Of a stretch of DNA of 64,000 bases, positions 1 to 7,977 are shown one piece after another. Made by a program: the position numbers and the translations under genes. A model generated the notes under the pieces. The model searched no databases, was not told the DNA's origin, and saw nothing but the letters and a program-made list of their open reading frames with translations. How positions within the stretch are numbered: the stretch's first letter is position 1; each line of letters starts with the position of its first letter. Origin of the DNA: Amycolatopsis methanolica 239 (lineage in GTDB: Bacteria > Actinomycetota > Actinomycetes > Mycobacteriales > Pseudonocardiaceae); NCBI RefSeq assembly GCF_000739085.1, contig NZ_CP009110.1, forward strand, positions 186,001-250,000, in the 5' to 3' direction.

Positions 1-609
1 GCGGAACAGGCCGCGCCCGGCGTCGGAGGCGGTCAGCGCCGCGACCGACGTGCCACCGGCGGATTCGCCGAAGATCGTCACGTTGTCCGGGTCGCCACCG
101 AAGCCGGCGATGTTCTCCTGCACCCAGCGCAGGGCCGCGAGCTGGTCCAGGAAGGCCCGGTTGGCGGGCGCCCCGGGCAGCCAGCCGAACCCCTCCAGCC
201 CGACGCGGTAGTTGAAGGTCACGACGACGACCCCGGCGCGGGCCAGGTTGGCGCCGTCGTACTCGGGCTGCCGCGCGGTGCCGACCAGGTAGGCGCCGCC
301 GTAGATCCAGACCATGACGGGCAGACCGTTGCCACCGGAATCCGGGGTCCACACGTTGACGCTCAGGAAGTCGTCCCCTTCGTCCGGCCGCCAAGCCGAG
401 GGCATGCCGGGAAAGAGCGACCCCTGCGGCGGCGAGGCCGAAAAGCGGACCGCATCACGCGTCCCGTCCCACGACTCCGGCTCGGTGGGCGCCTGGAACC
501 GCGCGGGACCGGTCAACGGCCCGGCGAACGGAATGCCCTTGAAGGAGCTGACCACCCCGTCAGCCACGCCACGAACGGCACCGGAACGCGTCTGCACGAT
601 GGGATCCAC
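1..609 (-). CDS. Type B carboxylesterase/lipase, C-terminal part outside window
   Basis: This is the N-terminal 203 residues of a serine esterase of the carboxylesterase type B (para-nitrobenzyl esterase) family; the gene runs off the left edge. The nucleophile elbow is visible near residue 190 as NVTIFGESAGG, with the Ser in GESAGG, and the oxyanion-hole stretch VMVWIYGGAY lies near residue 118. The family hydrolyses carboxylic esters of small or xenobiotic substrates; the true substrate cannot be told. I chose GTG at 609, giving MDPIVQTRSGAVRG, because the family usually begins a few residues before this beta-strand. No strong ribosome binding site precedes it. The catalytic Glu and His lie outside the window. 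The upstream neighbour (643-2184) is on the same strand and unrelated. Confidence 0.85.
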   Translation of the reverse strand, partial: MDPIVQTRSGAVRGVADGVVSSFKGIPFAGPLTGPARFQAPTEPESWDGTRDAVRFSASPPQGSLFPGMPSAWRPDEGDDFLSVNVWTPDSGGNGLPVMVWIYGGAYLVGTARQPEYDGANLARAGVVVVTFNYRVGLEGFGWLPGAPANRAFLDQLAALRWVQENIAGFGGDPDNVTIFGESAGGTSVAALTASDAGRGLFR

Positions 610-642
610 CGGTCGTGGATATCACACGTTCTGCGAACGAAG

Positions 643-2184
643 TCACTCGTCGGCTTGATCGTCCAAGGCCCGTTGACCAGTCGTGCGGTAGCGGACGTGC
701 GGACTGCGGACCGCCCCGCCGACGAGTTCGACCAATCCCTCCCCGCGCAGAATGCGGAGCCAGCGTGCGACGGCCTTGTCCGACACGCCGATCACCTCGG
801 CGATTTCCGCGCGAGTGAGTTCGCGGCCGTCCAGGGCCGCGAGCACCTCGGCTCGCCGATCAGCGCGGGCCACCGCGGAGCCGGTGGTGCCCGGACCGAT
901 GCCGGGCGCGAGCTCGTACCTCGCCCAGCGTCGGCCCCCGAGCTGTGTGACGAGACCGCGCGCGACGAGATCACCGAGCTCGGCGGTGGCACGCCGTGAG
1001 TCGACGCCGGTGGCGCTCCGGTAGGTCTTGTTGTCCAGAGCCTGCTGGTTCTTGAGCAGCGCCAGTCCCAGGCACTGGCTGCCGGTGAGGCCCCGCTCTC
1101 CCAGTCGGCGAATCAAGTCGACCACTTCCGGACCGATGAGAGCGTGATTGGGGAATGTGACGCGGAAGAACGAGATTTTGTCGGCGAATCGGGGTGGGCT
1201 CATCGACGCGTTCCGCAGCGCGTCGAGCATGGTCCGGATGCCCGAACCGCGGTTTTCGCAGACCGTCCGCGTGCTTCCGGGGATGGGGACGTCTTCCAGC
1301 AGCCTGAGAAGAGTCGCGTTGCGGGCGGAGGAGATGCCTTCCTCGCCGAGGTTGTCCTCGGTGACTGGTCCGAACAGGCCGCCGGGGTTGCGGATCACCA
1401 GGCGGTCGGGGTACATCTCGACCTGGACCTGGGTGCCCCTGGAGTCCGGCGAGTAGTCCCGGTGCGCGAGAGCGTTGACGATCGCCTCGCGCAACGCGGC
1501 CTCCGGGTACTCCCACGTGTCGATGCGGCCTGCCCCGCGAACGGTGGCGCGGCGGCTCATGTTGCGGCGCAGGGCGGCGAGCGTGTCCCGGACCATGATC
1601 GGCACAGGTCCTTCCACCGCGACGTTGTCGATGAACCGTTCGCCGGTGCTCACATCCGCTCCGGAGACGGTCGGATAGTGCACGAACGTGACCATCAGCT
1701 GCGGGAAGAAGTCCTGTGGGTAACGCCCCAGAGCGAGCAGGCCGGCCAAGGTGACGCGGTCGCCGCTCAAGACCTTCGCCCGCCGCAGTACGGCGTGCCG
1801 GTCCAGATCGGCGAAGGCATGCGGTCTCCTTTCGCGGAGCCGTCCGACGAAGGCATCGACGAGTTTGCCGTCCAGCGTCTCGACCCCTGCGTCGGGCAGC
1901 ACTTCTTCGTCGTCCTTGGGCTGTCCGCGATTGGCCACGAGGAGGTGGACCTCGTAGCTGCTGAGGCGCCGATCGTCGTCCCCGACCCGGACGAAGCTGC
2001 CTTGGTTCACTCCCGCGCCCTTGTAGAAACAAGGTTTGCGGGACCGGTCCAGAGCGGGCACCTCGGCGACGACCAGGTCGGCCTCTTCGAACCGGTGCAC
2101 CTTGATGACCGGGCGCAGCGGCGGCTCCATTTCTTCCGCGCACACGGCGGCGAGGTCGGCGCTGACCTTGGCGGGGTCGAGCAC
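643..2184 (-). CDS. AlbA_2/Schlafen-type ATP-binding protein (COG2865-like), N-terminus probably missing
   Basis: The 513-residue protein resembles the COG2865 group of predicted transcriptional regulators or helicase-related proteins, which join an AlbA_2 (Schlafen-like) domain to a GHKL-like ATPase region and C-terminal winged helices. Visible parts are the AlbA_2 end, with YKGAGVNQGSFVRVGDDDRR near residues 54-73, a GHKL-like core with ALREAIVNALAHRDY near residues 231-245, and the Gly-rich ENRGSGIRTM near residue 310. HTH-like segments follow at about 440-490 (LTRAEIAEVIGVSDKAVARWL). The usual AlbA_2 opening, an ExxxEFK strand and a GG turn in about 60 residues, is absent. An in-frame stop lies just upstream of the GTG at 2184, which has GGAGGT before it. 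It is either a short form or 5'-truncated. Function is unknown; relatives occur in defence islands and as regulators. Confidence 0.7.
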   Translation of the reverse strand: MLDPAKVSADLAAVCAEEMEPPLRPVIKVHRFEEADLVVAEVPALDRSRKPCFYKGAGVNQGSFVRVGDDDRRLSSYEVHLLVANRGQPKDDEEVLPDAGVETLDGKLVDAFVGRLRERRPHAFADLDRHAVLRRAKVLSGDRVTLAGLLALGRYPQDFFPQLMVTFVHYPTVSGADVSTGERFIDNVAVEGPVPIMVRDTLAALRRNMSRRATVRGAGRIDTWEYPEAALREAIVNALAHRDYSPDSRGTQVQVEMYPDRLVIRNPGGLFGPVTEDNLGEEGISSARNATLLRLLEDVPIPGSTRTVCENRGSGIRTMLDALRNASMSPPRFADKISFFRVTFPNHALIGPEVVDLIRRLGERGLTGSQCLGLALLKNQQALDNKTYRSATGVDSRRATAELGDLVARGLVTQLGGRRWARYELAPGIGPGTTGSAVARADRRAEVLAALDGRELTRAEIAEVIGVSDKAVARWLRILRGEGLVELVGGAVRSPHVRYRTTGQRALDDQADE

Positions 2185-2194
2185 CGCACCTCCG

Positions 2195-2246
2195 CATACT
2201 CACTGACTTGCTACCTCGCACGCTAGCGAGCATGTCAGTGAGTATG
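2195..2246. promoter_or_regulatory. Perfect 13-bp inverted repeat between divergently placed gene ends
   Basis: CATACTCACTGAC at 2195-2207 is repeated as its exact reverse complement at 2234-2246, with a 26-bp spacer that holds a further CGCTAGCG palindrome at 2221-2228. It lies just upstream of the GTG start of the AlbA_2-type gene at 2184, so it could be an operator for a dimeric regulator overlapping that promoter. It could also be the hairpin terminator of the degraded gene at 2252-3823, but no T-run follows on either strand. The role is inferred from position only. Confidence 0.5.
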
Positions 2247-2251
2247 TGTGG

Positions 2252-3823
2252 TTACCCGGCCATCTCCTCGAGGAAGGCCTGAGTCTCCGGATCCGTCGAG
2301 TACACGCAGGTCCCCCGCATCCCGCGGATCAGCAGGACCTTGTACGTGTTCCGCACGAGCCGTCCGAACTCCAGGTCGTCGGCCTTCTTCGCGGCCGAGT
2401 CGTGGGAGTGCTCGCGGCGGGCGATCCAGCGTCCGCCGCGGCGGACGAGGTCCGGGCCGACGATCACGCCGGACCGGTCGTACTCGAAGCCCTGTGCCGT
2501 GTAGATGCAGCCGACCTGCCCGAAGCCGCGCTCGTCGGAGGCCCAGTAGTACGACTCGGGACCCGCTGGCCGGGTTTGGCGTTCCACGGGCGGCGCCCCC
2601 CGATCACCACGTCCTCCACGAGCCGCCTGCCCTCCGGAGTGAACTCCGGGTCGCTCCACCGCCAGCAGTAGCCCGCCGACAGCCGCCCGGTGCCGCCGTG
2701 GCTGTCCATCCGCTGCCGCAACCAGGCGTCCAGCGCGGCGGGCGTGGCGGCGCTGGCCACCACGAAGTCGTCGCCCAGCTTGCTCCACGGCACGGGCGGC
2801 AACCGGTCGAGGCCGAGCAGCCGGGCCCCCCAGGTGTCGAACGCGTCGGACCCGCCGCACCGGAACTGGCCGGACCGGCGCACGACCTCCAGGCGGCAGC
2901 CCCGCGACTCGGCCGCGGCGGCGATCTCCGCGAGCGACCCCATCTCGCCCGGCCGCACGGTCTGGTTCTCGTCGAGCAGGAACACCGGCACCGACGCCAC
3001 GTTGATCAGCTCGTCGATCTGCCGTCCGGCCTTCTCCCGCAATCGCGGGACGGCGGAACCGGCGCGTGCAGACCCTGTTCAAGTACTTCAACGACTACAT
3101 GGAGTCCGAAGCGCGCGAGCTGGACGTGCTGATCTGCGACGAGGCGCACCGCATCCGCGAGACCGGCGTGAAGCGCTACACGCCGCGCCGCCGCCTTGGC
3201 CCGCTCGACGGCCTGCATCACCACCTCGACCGCGACCTGCTGCTCGTCCAGGAGCACGAACTGCTCCCGCTCCTGGATCTCCCGCGCGGCGAGGTCCAGC
3301 AGCGGTTTGGTCGGCGCGTGCTCGAAACCGAGGAACTCGTCGGCCGAGCGCCGTTCCGCGTCCCGGTCGGCGGCGGGGTCGAGCCGACCAGGTATTCGCA
3401 GTACCGCCGGACCTGCTCGACCGGGTGCAGCACCGGATCGCGGCGCGAGGCGATCCGCACGAGGTCCGCCGCCAGCAGTTCGGCCTTCGACCACTGCTTC
3501 AGCTCGACCAGGACGTAGCTGGCCTCGCCGGTGCGCGGGTGCACGCCGCAGAGCACCGCGTCGACGCGCTTCGGGCTGTGCGGCAGCTTGTGCTCCAGCA
3601 TCACCTCGACCTCGCCGAGCCCCGCGTCCACGAGATCGGCCAGGAACGGTCCGAGGCTGCGTGCCCAGGAGTCGATCTCGCTCTGGCCGGGGCGGCGTCC
3701 CCACTGGTGTCTGGCCTGCTCCGTCAACGTTCCGGGCAACTGACCGGCTTTCGCCTCCGCGAGAAGGTGATCGGCGCTGTGCCGAACAAGAGCCACTTCG
3801 TTCCCCCACTGGGCACGCGTCAT
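2252..3823 (-). pseudogene. DUF2075 (Schlafen group 3-like) nuclease/helicase, frameshifted, partly deleted and internally inverted
   Basis: Three separated blocks encode pieces of one DUF2075-type protein. The N-terminal block (3823 to about 3395) starts MTRAQWGNEVALVRHSADHL and contains a PD-(D/E)xK-like pattern, VDAVLCG followed by YVLVELKQWSK. A second block in another frame (about 3395-3200) reads PLLDLAAREIQEREQFVLLDEQQVA. The Walker A region expected next is missing. The Walker B part (LDVLICDEAHRIRETG) lies on the opposite strand at about 3051-3199. The gene resumes on the minus strand near 3042 with GRQIDELINVASVPVFLLDE, then changes frame again near 2570 before WASDERGFGQVGC and the C-terminus at 2252. 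Intact relatives are about 600 residues or more and are predicted ATP-dependent nucleases/helicases. At least two frame changes, one deletion and one inversion make this a pseudogene unless the sequence is misassembled. Confidence 0.8.
3051..3199 (+). other. Inverted internal segment of the DUF2075 pseudogene
   Basis: On the plus strand this stretch reads RVQTLFKYFNDYMESEA, then LDVLICDEAHRIRETG and VKRYTPRR. In DUF2075 proteins this is the region between Walker A and the sensor-like motif, carrying the Walker B DEAH box. On the minus strand it should sit between VERAKAA (ending near 3200) and GRQIDELINVASV (beginning near 3040). Both flanks are on the minus strand, so only this piece is flipped. 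Exact breakpoints are estimated from where family-like translation stops. Confidence 0.75.
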
Positions 3824-3888
3824 CCACGTGCGGGTGGGGCCAGCGACGAAGTGGCTACTTCGGTGCCCGTCGGGCCGCGGGTGCCAGG

Positions 3889-4212
3889 TTAGTCGAAACG
3901 ATCAACCGGGAAGCGCGACTCGTTGCGGTTCACCTTTGCTTCGGCGGCTTCCAGGAGGTCCACGCCGAGCACGTCGGCCAGCCGGGCGAGGTAGATGGTC
4001 ACGTCGGCCAGTTCGTCGAGCACCGCGGCGCGCGTGGCCGGGTCCTCGAGCACCGAGGCGGACTCCGCGGGCGTCAGCCACTGGAACAGCGCTGTCAGCT
4101 CGCCCACCTCGCCGGACAGGGCCATCACCAGGTTCTTCGGCGTGTGGAACCGTTGCCAGTCCCGGGCGGTGGCGAACCCGGCCAGCCGCCGTTGCAGATC
4201 GTCGAGCGTCAC
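3889..4212 (-). CDS. MazG-like nucleotide pyrophosphohydrolase (RS21-C6/dCTPase type)
   Basis: The 107-residue protein matches small all-alpha NTP pyrophosphohydrolases that cleave (d)NTPs to NMP and pyrophosphate, probably for nucleotide-pool cleaning. The metal-binding EExxE/ExxD pattern is seen as SGEVGELTALFQWL, with LDELADVTIYLARLADVLGVDL further on, and the family opening DWQRFHTPKNLVMALSGE is intact. I chose GTG at 4212 (VTLDDLQRRLAGF) because relatives begin there. An alternative in-frame GTG at 4260 adds 16 residues and would lie only 7 bp from the divergent start at 4268. Neither start has a good ribosome binding site. The gene is divergent from the DUF3024 gene, so the two promoters must overlap. 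Confidence 0.85.
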   Translation of the reverse strand: MTLDDLQRRLAGFATARDWQRFHTPKNLVMALSGEVGELTALFQWLTPAESASVLEDPATRAAVLDELADVTIYLARLADVLGVDLLEAAEAKVNRNESRFPVDRFD

Positions 4213-4267
4213 AGGGCGCAGTATCCGGTGCCGCACGACCCGATCGGGTTGCGGTATCACTGTGGGT

Positions 4268-4615
4268 ATGTCGCCGATCCCCGAGCTCCAGCAACGCCAG
4301 ATCGATCGCTGGTGTGAGCGGCGGGTTCCGGCTGGTCAGCGCGGTGAGTACAGCGTGATGTCCCGCTGGCGCGGGCGCATCGTGACCCTCGTCGAGCGGC
4401 GTGCCGCATGGGCCAGCGGTGGCGCCGCCGAACGGCCGTTCGCGCAGCTCCGCTACGGCCTCGACGAGATGTGGTCGCTCTACTACCTCGCCGACGCGGG
4501 ACGCTGGCGCCCCTACCCGCGCAGCGTCCCGGAGATCTCGCCCGTCCCCCTCCTGGACGACCTCGATCGTGGCGCGGAGACCGGCTACTTCTTCCAGTGG
4601 CTCAGCCCCTGCTGA
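4268..4615 (+). CDS. DUF3024-type small protein
   Basis: The 115-residue protein looks like the actinobacterial DUF3024 family of unknown function. Visible family-like stretches are IPELQQRQIDRWCERRVP at the start, RIVTLVERRAAW in the middle, and FAQLRYGLDEMWSLYYLADAG plus a PLLDDLDRGAE end. No signal peptide or membrane segment is present, so it is probably cytoplasmic. I chose ATG 4268 because the sequence upstream is shared with the divergent MazG-like gene and shows no family resemblance. The spacing suggests a shared divergent control region. No function can be inferred. Confidence 0.75.
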   Translation: MSPIPELQQRQIDRWCERRVPAGQRGEYSVMSRWRGRIVTLVERRAAWASGGAAERPFAQLRYGLDEMWSLYYLADAGRWRPYPRSVPEISPVPLLDDLDRGAETGYFFQWLSPC

Positions 4616-4690
4616 CGCTCACGCAGCGTCAGAGAAGACGACTCTGTTGGGTGACGGTCTCCTTCCATCGGGTGCGGCAGGATTGTCCGC

Positions 4691-5734
4691 ATGACCTCGG
4701 CCCCGGATCTGCGTGCCTACCTGCGCACTCTCGACGCGGAGACGCTGGCCGAACTCCTCCTCGAACAGGCGGACCGTGACCCACGGTTGCGACACGAGCT
4801 GGAGTTGCGCGCCGTCGCGTACGGCACCGTCGGTCCGGTTCTCGACACTCTGCAACGACTCCTCGACGCCGGCACCCAGGCCGACCTGACCCCGCTGGCC
4901 CGCCGCATGGCCGACACCGAAGCCTCCGGCGCCGAGCTGCGCCGCGCGATCGGTCTCTACGCCCGCGCCTGCGCCGTCCACCGCCCCGACCCGCGCGAGC
5001 TCGCCGACTGGATCCTGGACACGCAGCTCGACCGGCCCGGCTGGCCAGAGATCAACCTCGCCGACTTCGCCGCCGCGCTCGGCGACGAAGGGCTCGCGCA
5101 CCTGAAGGCCGCGCTCGCCGAGGCCCCGGAGAACGACGCCACCCGCCGCCTGACCGAGCAGCTCGCCGAGGTCACCGGCGACGTCGACACCCTCCTCGCG
5201 ATCCTGTCCGCCCAGCCGCCCACCCCGGCCACCACGCTGCGCATCGTCCGCATGCTGCGCTCCGCAGGCCGCCACGGCGAGGCCATCGCCCACGCCGCCC
5301 GCACCGTCGTGCACCCACGCGAGGGCGTGCTCGCCCTGCGCCGCGCCGAGTTCCGCCGCCACCCGTCGCCGGACACCTACCGCGCGTTGCGCGCCGCCGC
5401 CGAGGAGCTCGGCCGCTGGCCCGAGGAGCGCGAGCAGGCGCTCGCCCGCCTCGCTGAACACGACCCGGCCCAGGCGATCCCCGTCTACCGCCTGCACGTC
5501 GACGAGCTGATCCAGCTCAAGGACCCCGGCGGCTACCGCGAGGCGGCCCAGCGGCTGCGTGAGCTGCGGGCCCTGCACAAACGCGCGGACCGGGTGCCGG
5601 AGTTCGGCGAGTACCTGGCCGGCCTGGTCGAGACGCACAAGCGCAAGACCCGCCTCCTCGTCGAGGTCCGCAACGCCCGCATCGCCCTGCCCAGGGTGGT
5701 CGCCGGCCGCGGAGCTGCCACCATGGGCGCATGA
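4691..5734 (+). CDS. Unknown alpha-solenoid protein A1 of a duplicated cassette
   Basis: The 347-residue soluble protein is almost entirely helical, with repeated short helices rich in Ala, Leu and Arg that resemble TPR-like solenoids. Its opening DLRAYLRTLDAETLAELLLE and RDPRLRHELELRA resemble the C-terminal solenoid found in actinobacterial SWIM zinc-finger proteins (DUF6880-like, by memory), but no CxCx(n)CxH SWIM motif is present here. It is clearly paralogous to the protein at 6910-7926: both share LRAYL..LD.ETLA.LL.EQA.RDP.LR, GPVLDT.QRLLD and the ending HKRK.RL..E.RNARIALP. An AGGA lies 8 bases before ATG 4691. Its stop overlaps the start of the next gene in ATGA, so A1 and B1 are translationally coupled. 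Function is not known; a protein-binding scaffold is the simplest guess. Confidence 0.8.
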   Translation: MTSAPDLRAYLRTLDAETLAELLLEQADRDPRLRHELELRAVAYGTVGPVLDTLQRLLDAGTQADLTPLARRMADTEASGAELRRAIGLYARACAVHRPDPRELADWILDTQLDRPGWPEINLADFAAALGDEGLAHLKAALAEAPENDATRRLTEQLAEVTGDVDTLLAILSAQPPTPATTLRIVRMLRSAGRHGEAIAHAARTVVHPREGVLALRRAEFRRHPSPDTYRALRAAAEELGRWPEEREQALARLAEHDPAQAIPVYRLHVDELIQLKDPGGYREAAQRLRELRALHKRADRVPEFGEYLAGLVETHKRKTRLLVEVRNARIALPRVVAGRGAATMGA

Positions 5735-6894
5735 GCCCGGTCAGCCGGAAGCGAAAGCCCGCTAAGAAGAAGTCCGGCGTCTCCGACGAGCGACGGCAGC
5801 TGCTCAAGACGGTGCTCGCCGACGCGCAGGACGCGCTGGCCGAGCGCGACCCGGTCGAGGTGGAGCTGGTGGCGTCGGCGATCCTCGGCGACTTCTGGCG
5901 CCCCTCCGACGAAGGCCGCGACGTCGTGCTGCCGCTGATCGACGACGCCGCCCGCCGTCCGAGCCCGGCCGCCCGCGCGCTGCTGCGGATGCTGCAGCAC
6001 CTGGCCCTCACCGAGGAGCAGCGCGGCAGGGCCGAAGCGGCGGCGGACGCGTTCTCCGCGATGCCCGAACCGCCCTGGGACCTGGGCGACCTCACGGTCA
6101 CCGGGTGCTGGCAGCAGGCCGACGTGTACGGCGACGGGGCCACCCTGCTGCTGTGCGCCGAGCGGGCGGGCCACGCGCACGGGCTCGTCGCCGACGTCGA
6201 GCTCAGTGGCGGCGGCCTCGGCGACGTCTACCTCACCGACCACGTGGACGACCTGGTGGACAGCATGCGCGCGGGCGAGGAGGCCAGCGAGGTCCTGGTG
6301 ACCGAGCAGATCCCCCTGGCGAGGGCGCGCCGGATCCTGGAGGACGCGGTGGCGGTCAACGACAGCGCCGCGGCCCTGCTCCCGGACGTGATCGCCGAGG
6401 ACCCGCTCACCCCGCTGCGCGCGCTGGTCGCCGCCCGGCTGCGGGCCATGCCGCCCGCCGAGCCGCCCGCGGAGCCGCCGACGTTCACCGAGGAGGAGCG
6501 GGAGGAGCTGGTGCGCGCCTTCCTCGCCGAGGCCGACGGCGTCCGCGACGACCGCTGGTTCACCGACTGCGTCCGGTTCGTCGTGGACTACGGCTGCGAC
6601 GACGACTTCGGCCGCCCGCTGCGGGTGGGCCCCGGCAAGTTCGACCTCCTCATCGAGGACGTCCTCAACACCGAGGGCGTCCCCAAGGAGTTCCTGGCGA
6701 CCCTGCCGGAGGTCCTGCCGCCGTGGGGACGCTGGGCGGGCGAGCGCTCCGGGCTGCGGCCGGCGGCGATCGACCGGCTGCTGGCGGAGCTGGACGAGAT
6801 CATCGAGGAGTTCCGCGACCTGCTCGCCGAGGAAGACGCGGATTTCGATCATGAAACGGGTGGTGCCGCGCCGATCGCGCTGCGACGCGAGTAG
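5731..6894 (+). CDS. Unknown protein B1 of a duplicated cassette
   Basis: The 387-residue soluble acidic protein has no domain I recognise with certainty. After a basic N-terminus (SRKRKPAKKKSG) it is helical, then has a beta-rich middle (CWQQADVYGDGATLLLCAER, HGLVADVELSGGGLGDVYL) and a C-terminal helical part with RPLRVGPGKFDLLIEDVL and LPPWGRWAGERSGL. The same landmarks in the same order occur in B2 at 7978-9447: CW...DVYGD, HGLV, RPLRVGP and GER.GL. The ATG at 5731 overlaps the stop of A1 by 4 bp (ATGA). B1 and A1 therefore behave as one unit. A signal peptide, membrane segment and catalytic motif are all absent. It may bind A1, but that is inference from linkage only. Confidence 0.78.
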   Translation: MSPVSRKRKPAKKKSGVSDERRQLLKTVLADAQDALAERDPVEVELVASAILGDFWRPSDEGRDVVLPLIDDAARRPSPAARALLRMLQHLALTEEQRGRAEAAADAFSAMPEPPWDLGDLTVTGCWQQADVYGDGATLLLCAERAGHAHGLVADVELSGGGLGDVYLTDHVDDLVDSMRAGEEASEVLVTEQIPLARARRILEDAVAVNDSAAALLPDVIAEDPLTPLRALVAARLRAMPPAEPPAEPPTFTEEEREELVRAFLAEADGVRDDRWFTDCVRFVVDYGCDDDFGRPLRVGPGKFDLLIEDVLNTEGVPKEFLATLPEVLPPWGRWAGERSGLRPAAIDRLLAELDEIIEEFRDLLAEEDADFDHETGGAAPIALRRE

Positions 6895-6909
6895 GCCAGG
6901 ATGTGCGGG

Positions 6910-7926
6910 GTGACGGATCTCCGCGCCTACCTGTCCTCCCTCGACACCGAGACGCTGGCCGGATTGCTCCACGAACAGGCCGAACGCGATCCGGAACTGC
7001 GTCGGTCGCTCGAACTGCGGGCCGCGGCGACCGAGCCGCAGGCGGAGGTCGCGAAGATCGGCCCGGTGCTGGACACCGTGCAGCGGCTGCTCGACTCCGG
7101 CACCCGCGCCGACGTCGCCCCGCTGGCCCGGCGCACCGTCGAGCGCATCTGCCGCGACGAGGGCGACGGCACCGAACTGCGGCGCGCCCTCGCCCTCTAC
7201 GCGCGGGCCTGCGCGGCCCGGCCGCCGGACCCCGTCGAGCTGGCCGACTGGCTCGCCGGCATCGCGTTCGACGGGCGGACCGAGATCGACCTGGCCCAGT
7301 TCGCCGGTCCGCTCGGCGAGACCGGGCTGGCCCAGCTGCGGTCCCACGTCGACCGGGCAGGCCGCGACCGGGCGAAGCGGCCGGTCGCCGAGCGGCTGCA
7401 CGAGCAGCTCGTGGAGATCTCCGGCGACGTCGACGGCCTGGTCGCGATCCTGTCCAAGCAGCTGCCGAGCATGGAGGCGAGCCTGCGGATCGTGCGCGTG
7501 CTGCGCGCCGCCGGTCGCACGAGCGAGGCGATCACCTACGCGGCGCGGGCCCTCAAGCAGGACCCGGCGGCCACCGAGCTCGCCGACGACGTGCTGGGCC
7601 TGCGGCGGGCGGAGTTCGACCGCGAGCCGACCGTCGCCAACGCGGACGCGCTGATCGAGGCACTGGTCGGGGCAGGCCGCGAGGACGAGGCGGCGGAGCT
7701 GCTGGAGGTCCACCGGGGCCACGTGGAGGAGCTGATCGGCGGCCGGACCGTCGAGCAGTACCGCGAGGCCGCCCGCGCCCTGCGCCGGCTGCGCACGCTG
7801 TACCGCACGGTCGGCCGCCCGGCGGACTTCGCGCCCTACCTGGCCGAACTGGTCGGCAGGCACAAGCGGAAGGCCCGGTTGATCACCGAGATCCGGAACG
7901 CCCGGATCGCGCTGCCCAAGGACTGA
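6910..7926 (+). CDS. Unknown alpha-solenoid protein A2, paralogue of A1
   Basis: The 338-residue protein is the second copy of the A-type solenoid (see 4691-5734), about half identical by eye over its whole length. I prefer GTG 6910 (VTDLRAYLSSLDTETLAGLL) over ATG 6901 because A1 starts at the equivalent residue, and an AGGA sits at the matching distance in both genes. Compared with A1 it carries an extra EPQAEVAKI insertion and an extra EALVGAGREDEAAELLE helix pair near residue 240, giving a more typical TPR-like look. It begins 15 bp after B1 ends, so A1-B1-A2-B2 can form one operon. Function is unknown. Confidence 0.8.
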   Translation: MTDLRAYLSSLDTETLAGLLHEQAERDPELRRSLELRAAATEPQAEVAKIGPVLDTVQRLLDSGTRADVAPLARRTVERICRDEGDGTELRRALALYARACAARPPDPVELADWLAGIAFDGRTEIDLAQFAGPLGETGLAQLRSHVDRAGRDRAKRPVAERLHEQLVEISGDVDGLVAILSKQLPSMEASLRIVRVLRAAGRTSEAITYAARALKQDPAATELADDVLGLRRAEFDREPTVANADALIEALVGAGREDEAAELLEVHRGHVEELIGGRTVEQYREAARALRRLRTLYRTVGRPADFAPYLAELVGRHKRKARLITEIRNARIALPKD

Positions 7927-7977
7927 AACGCCGATCCCGCGCGTCGGCCCGGCCGCCGCTGGTGCGAACATGAGCGC

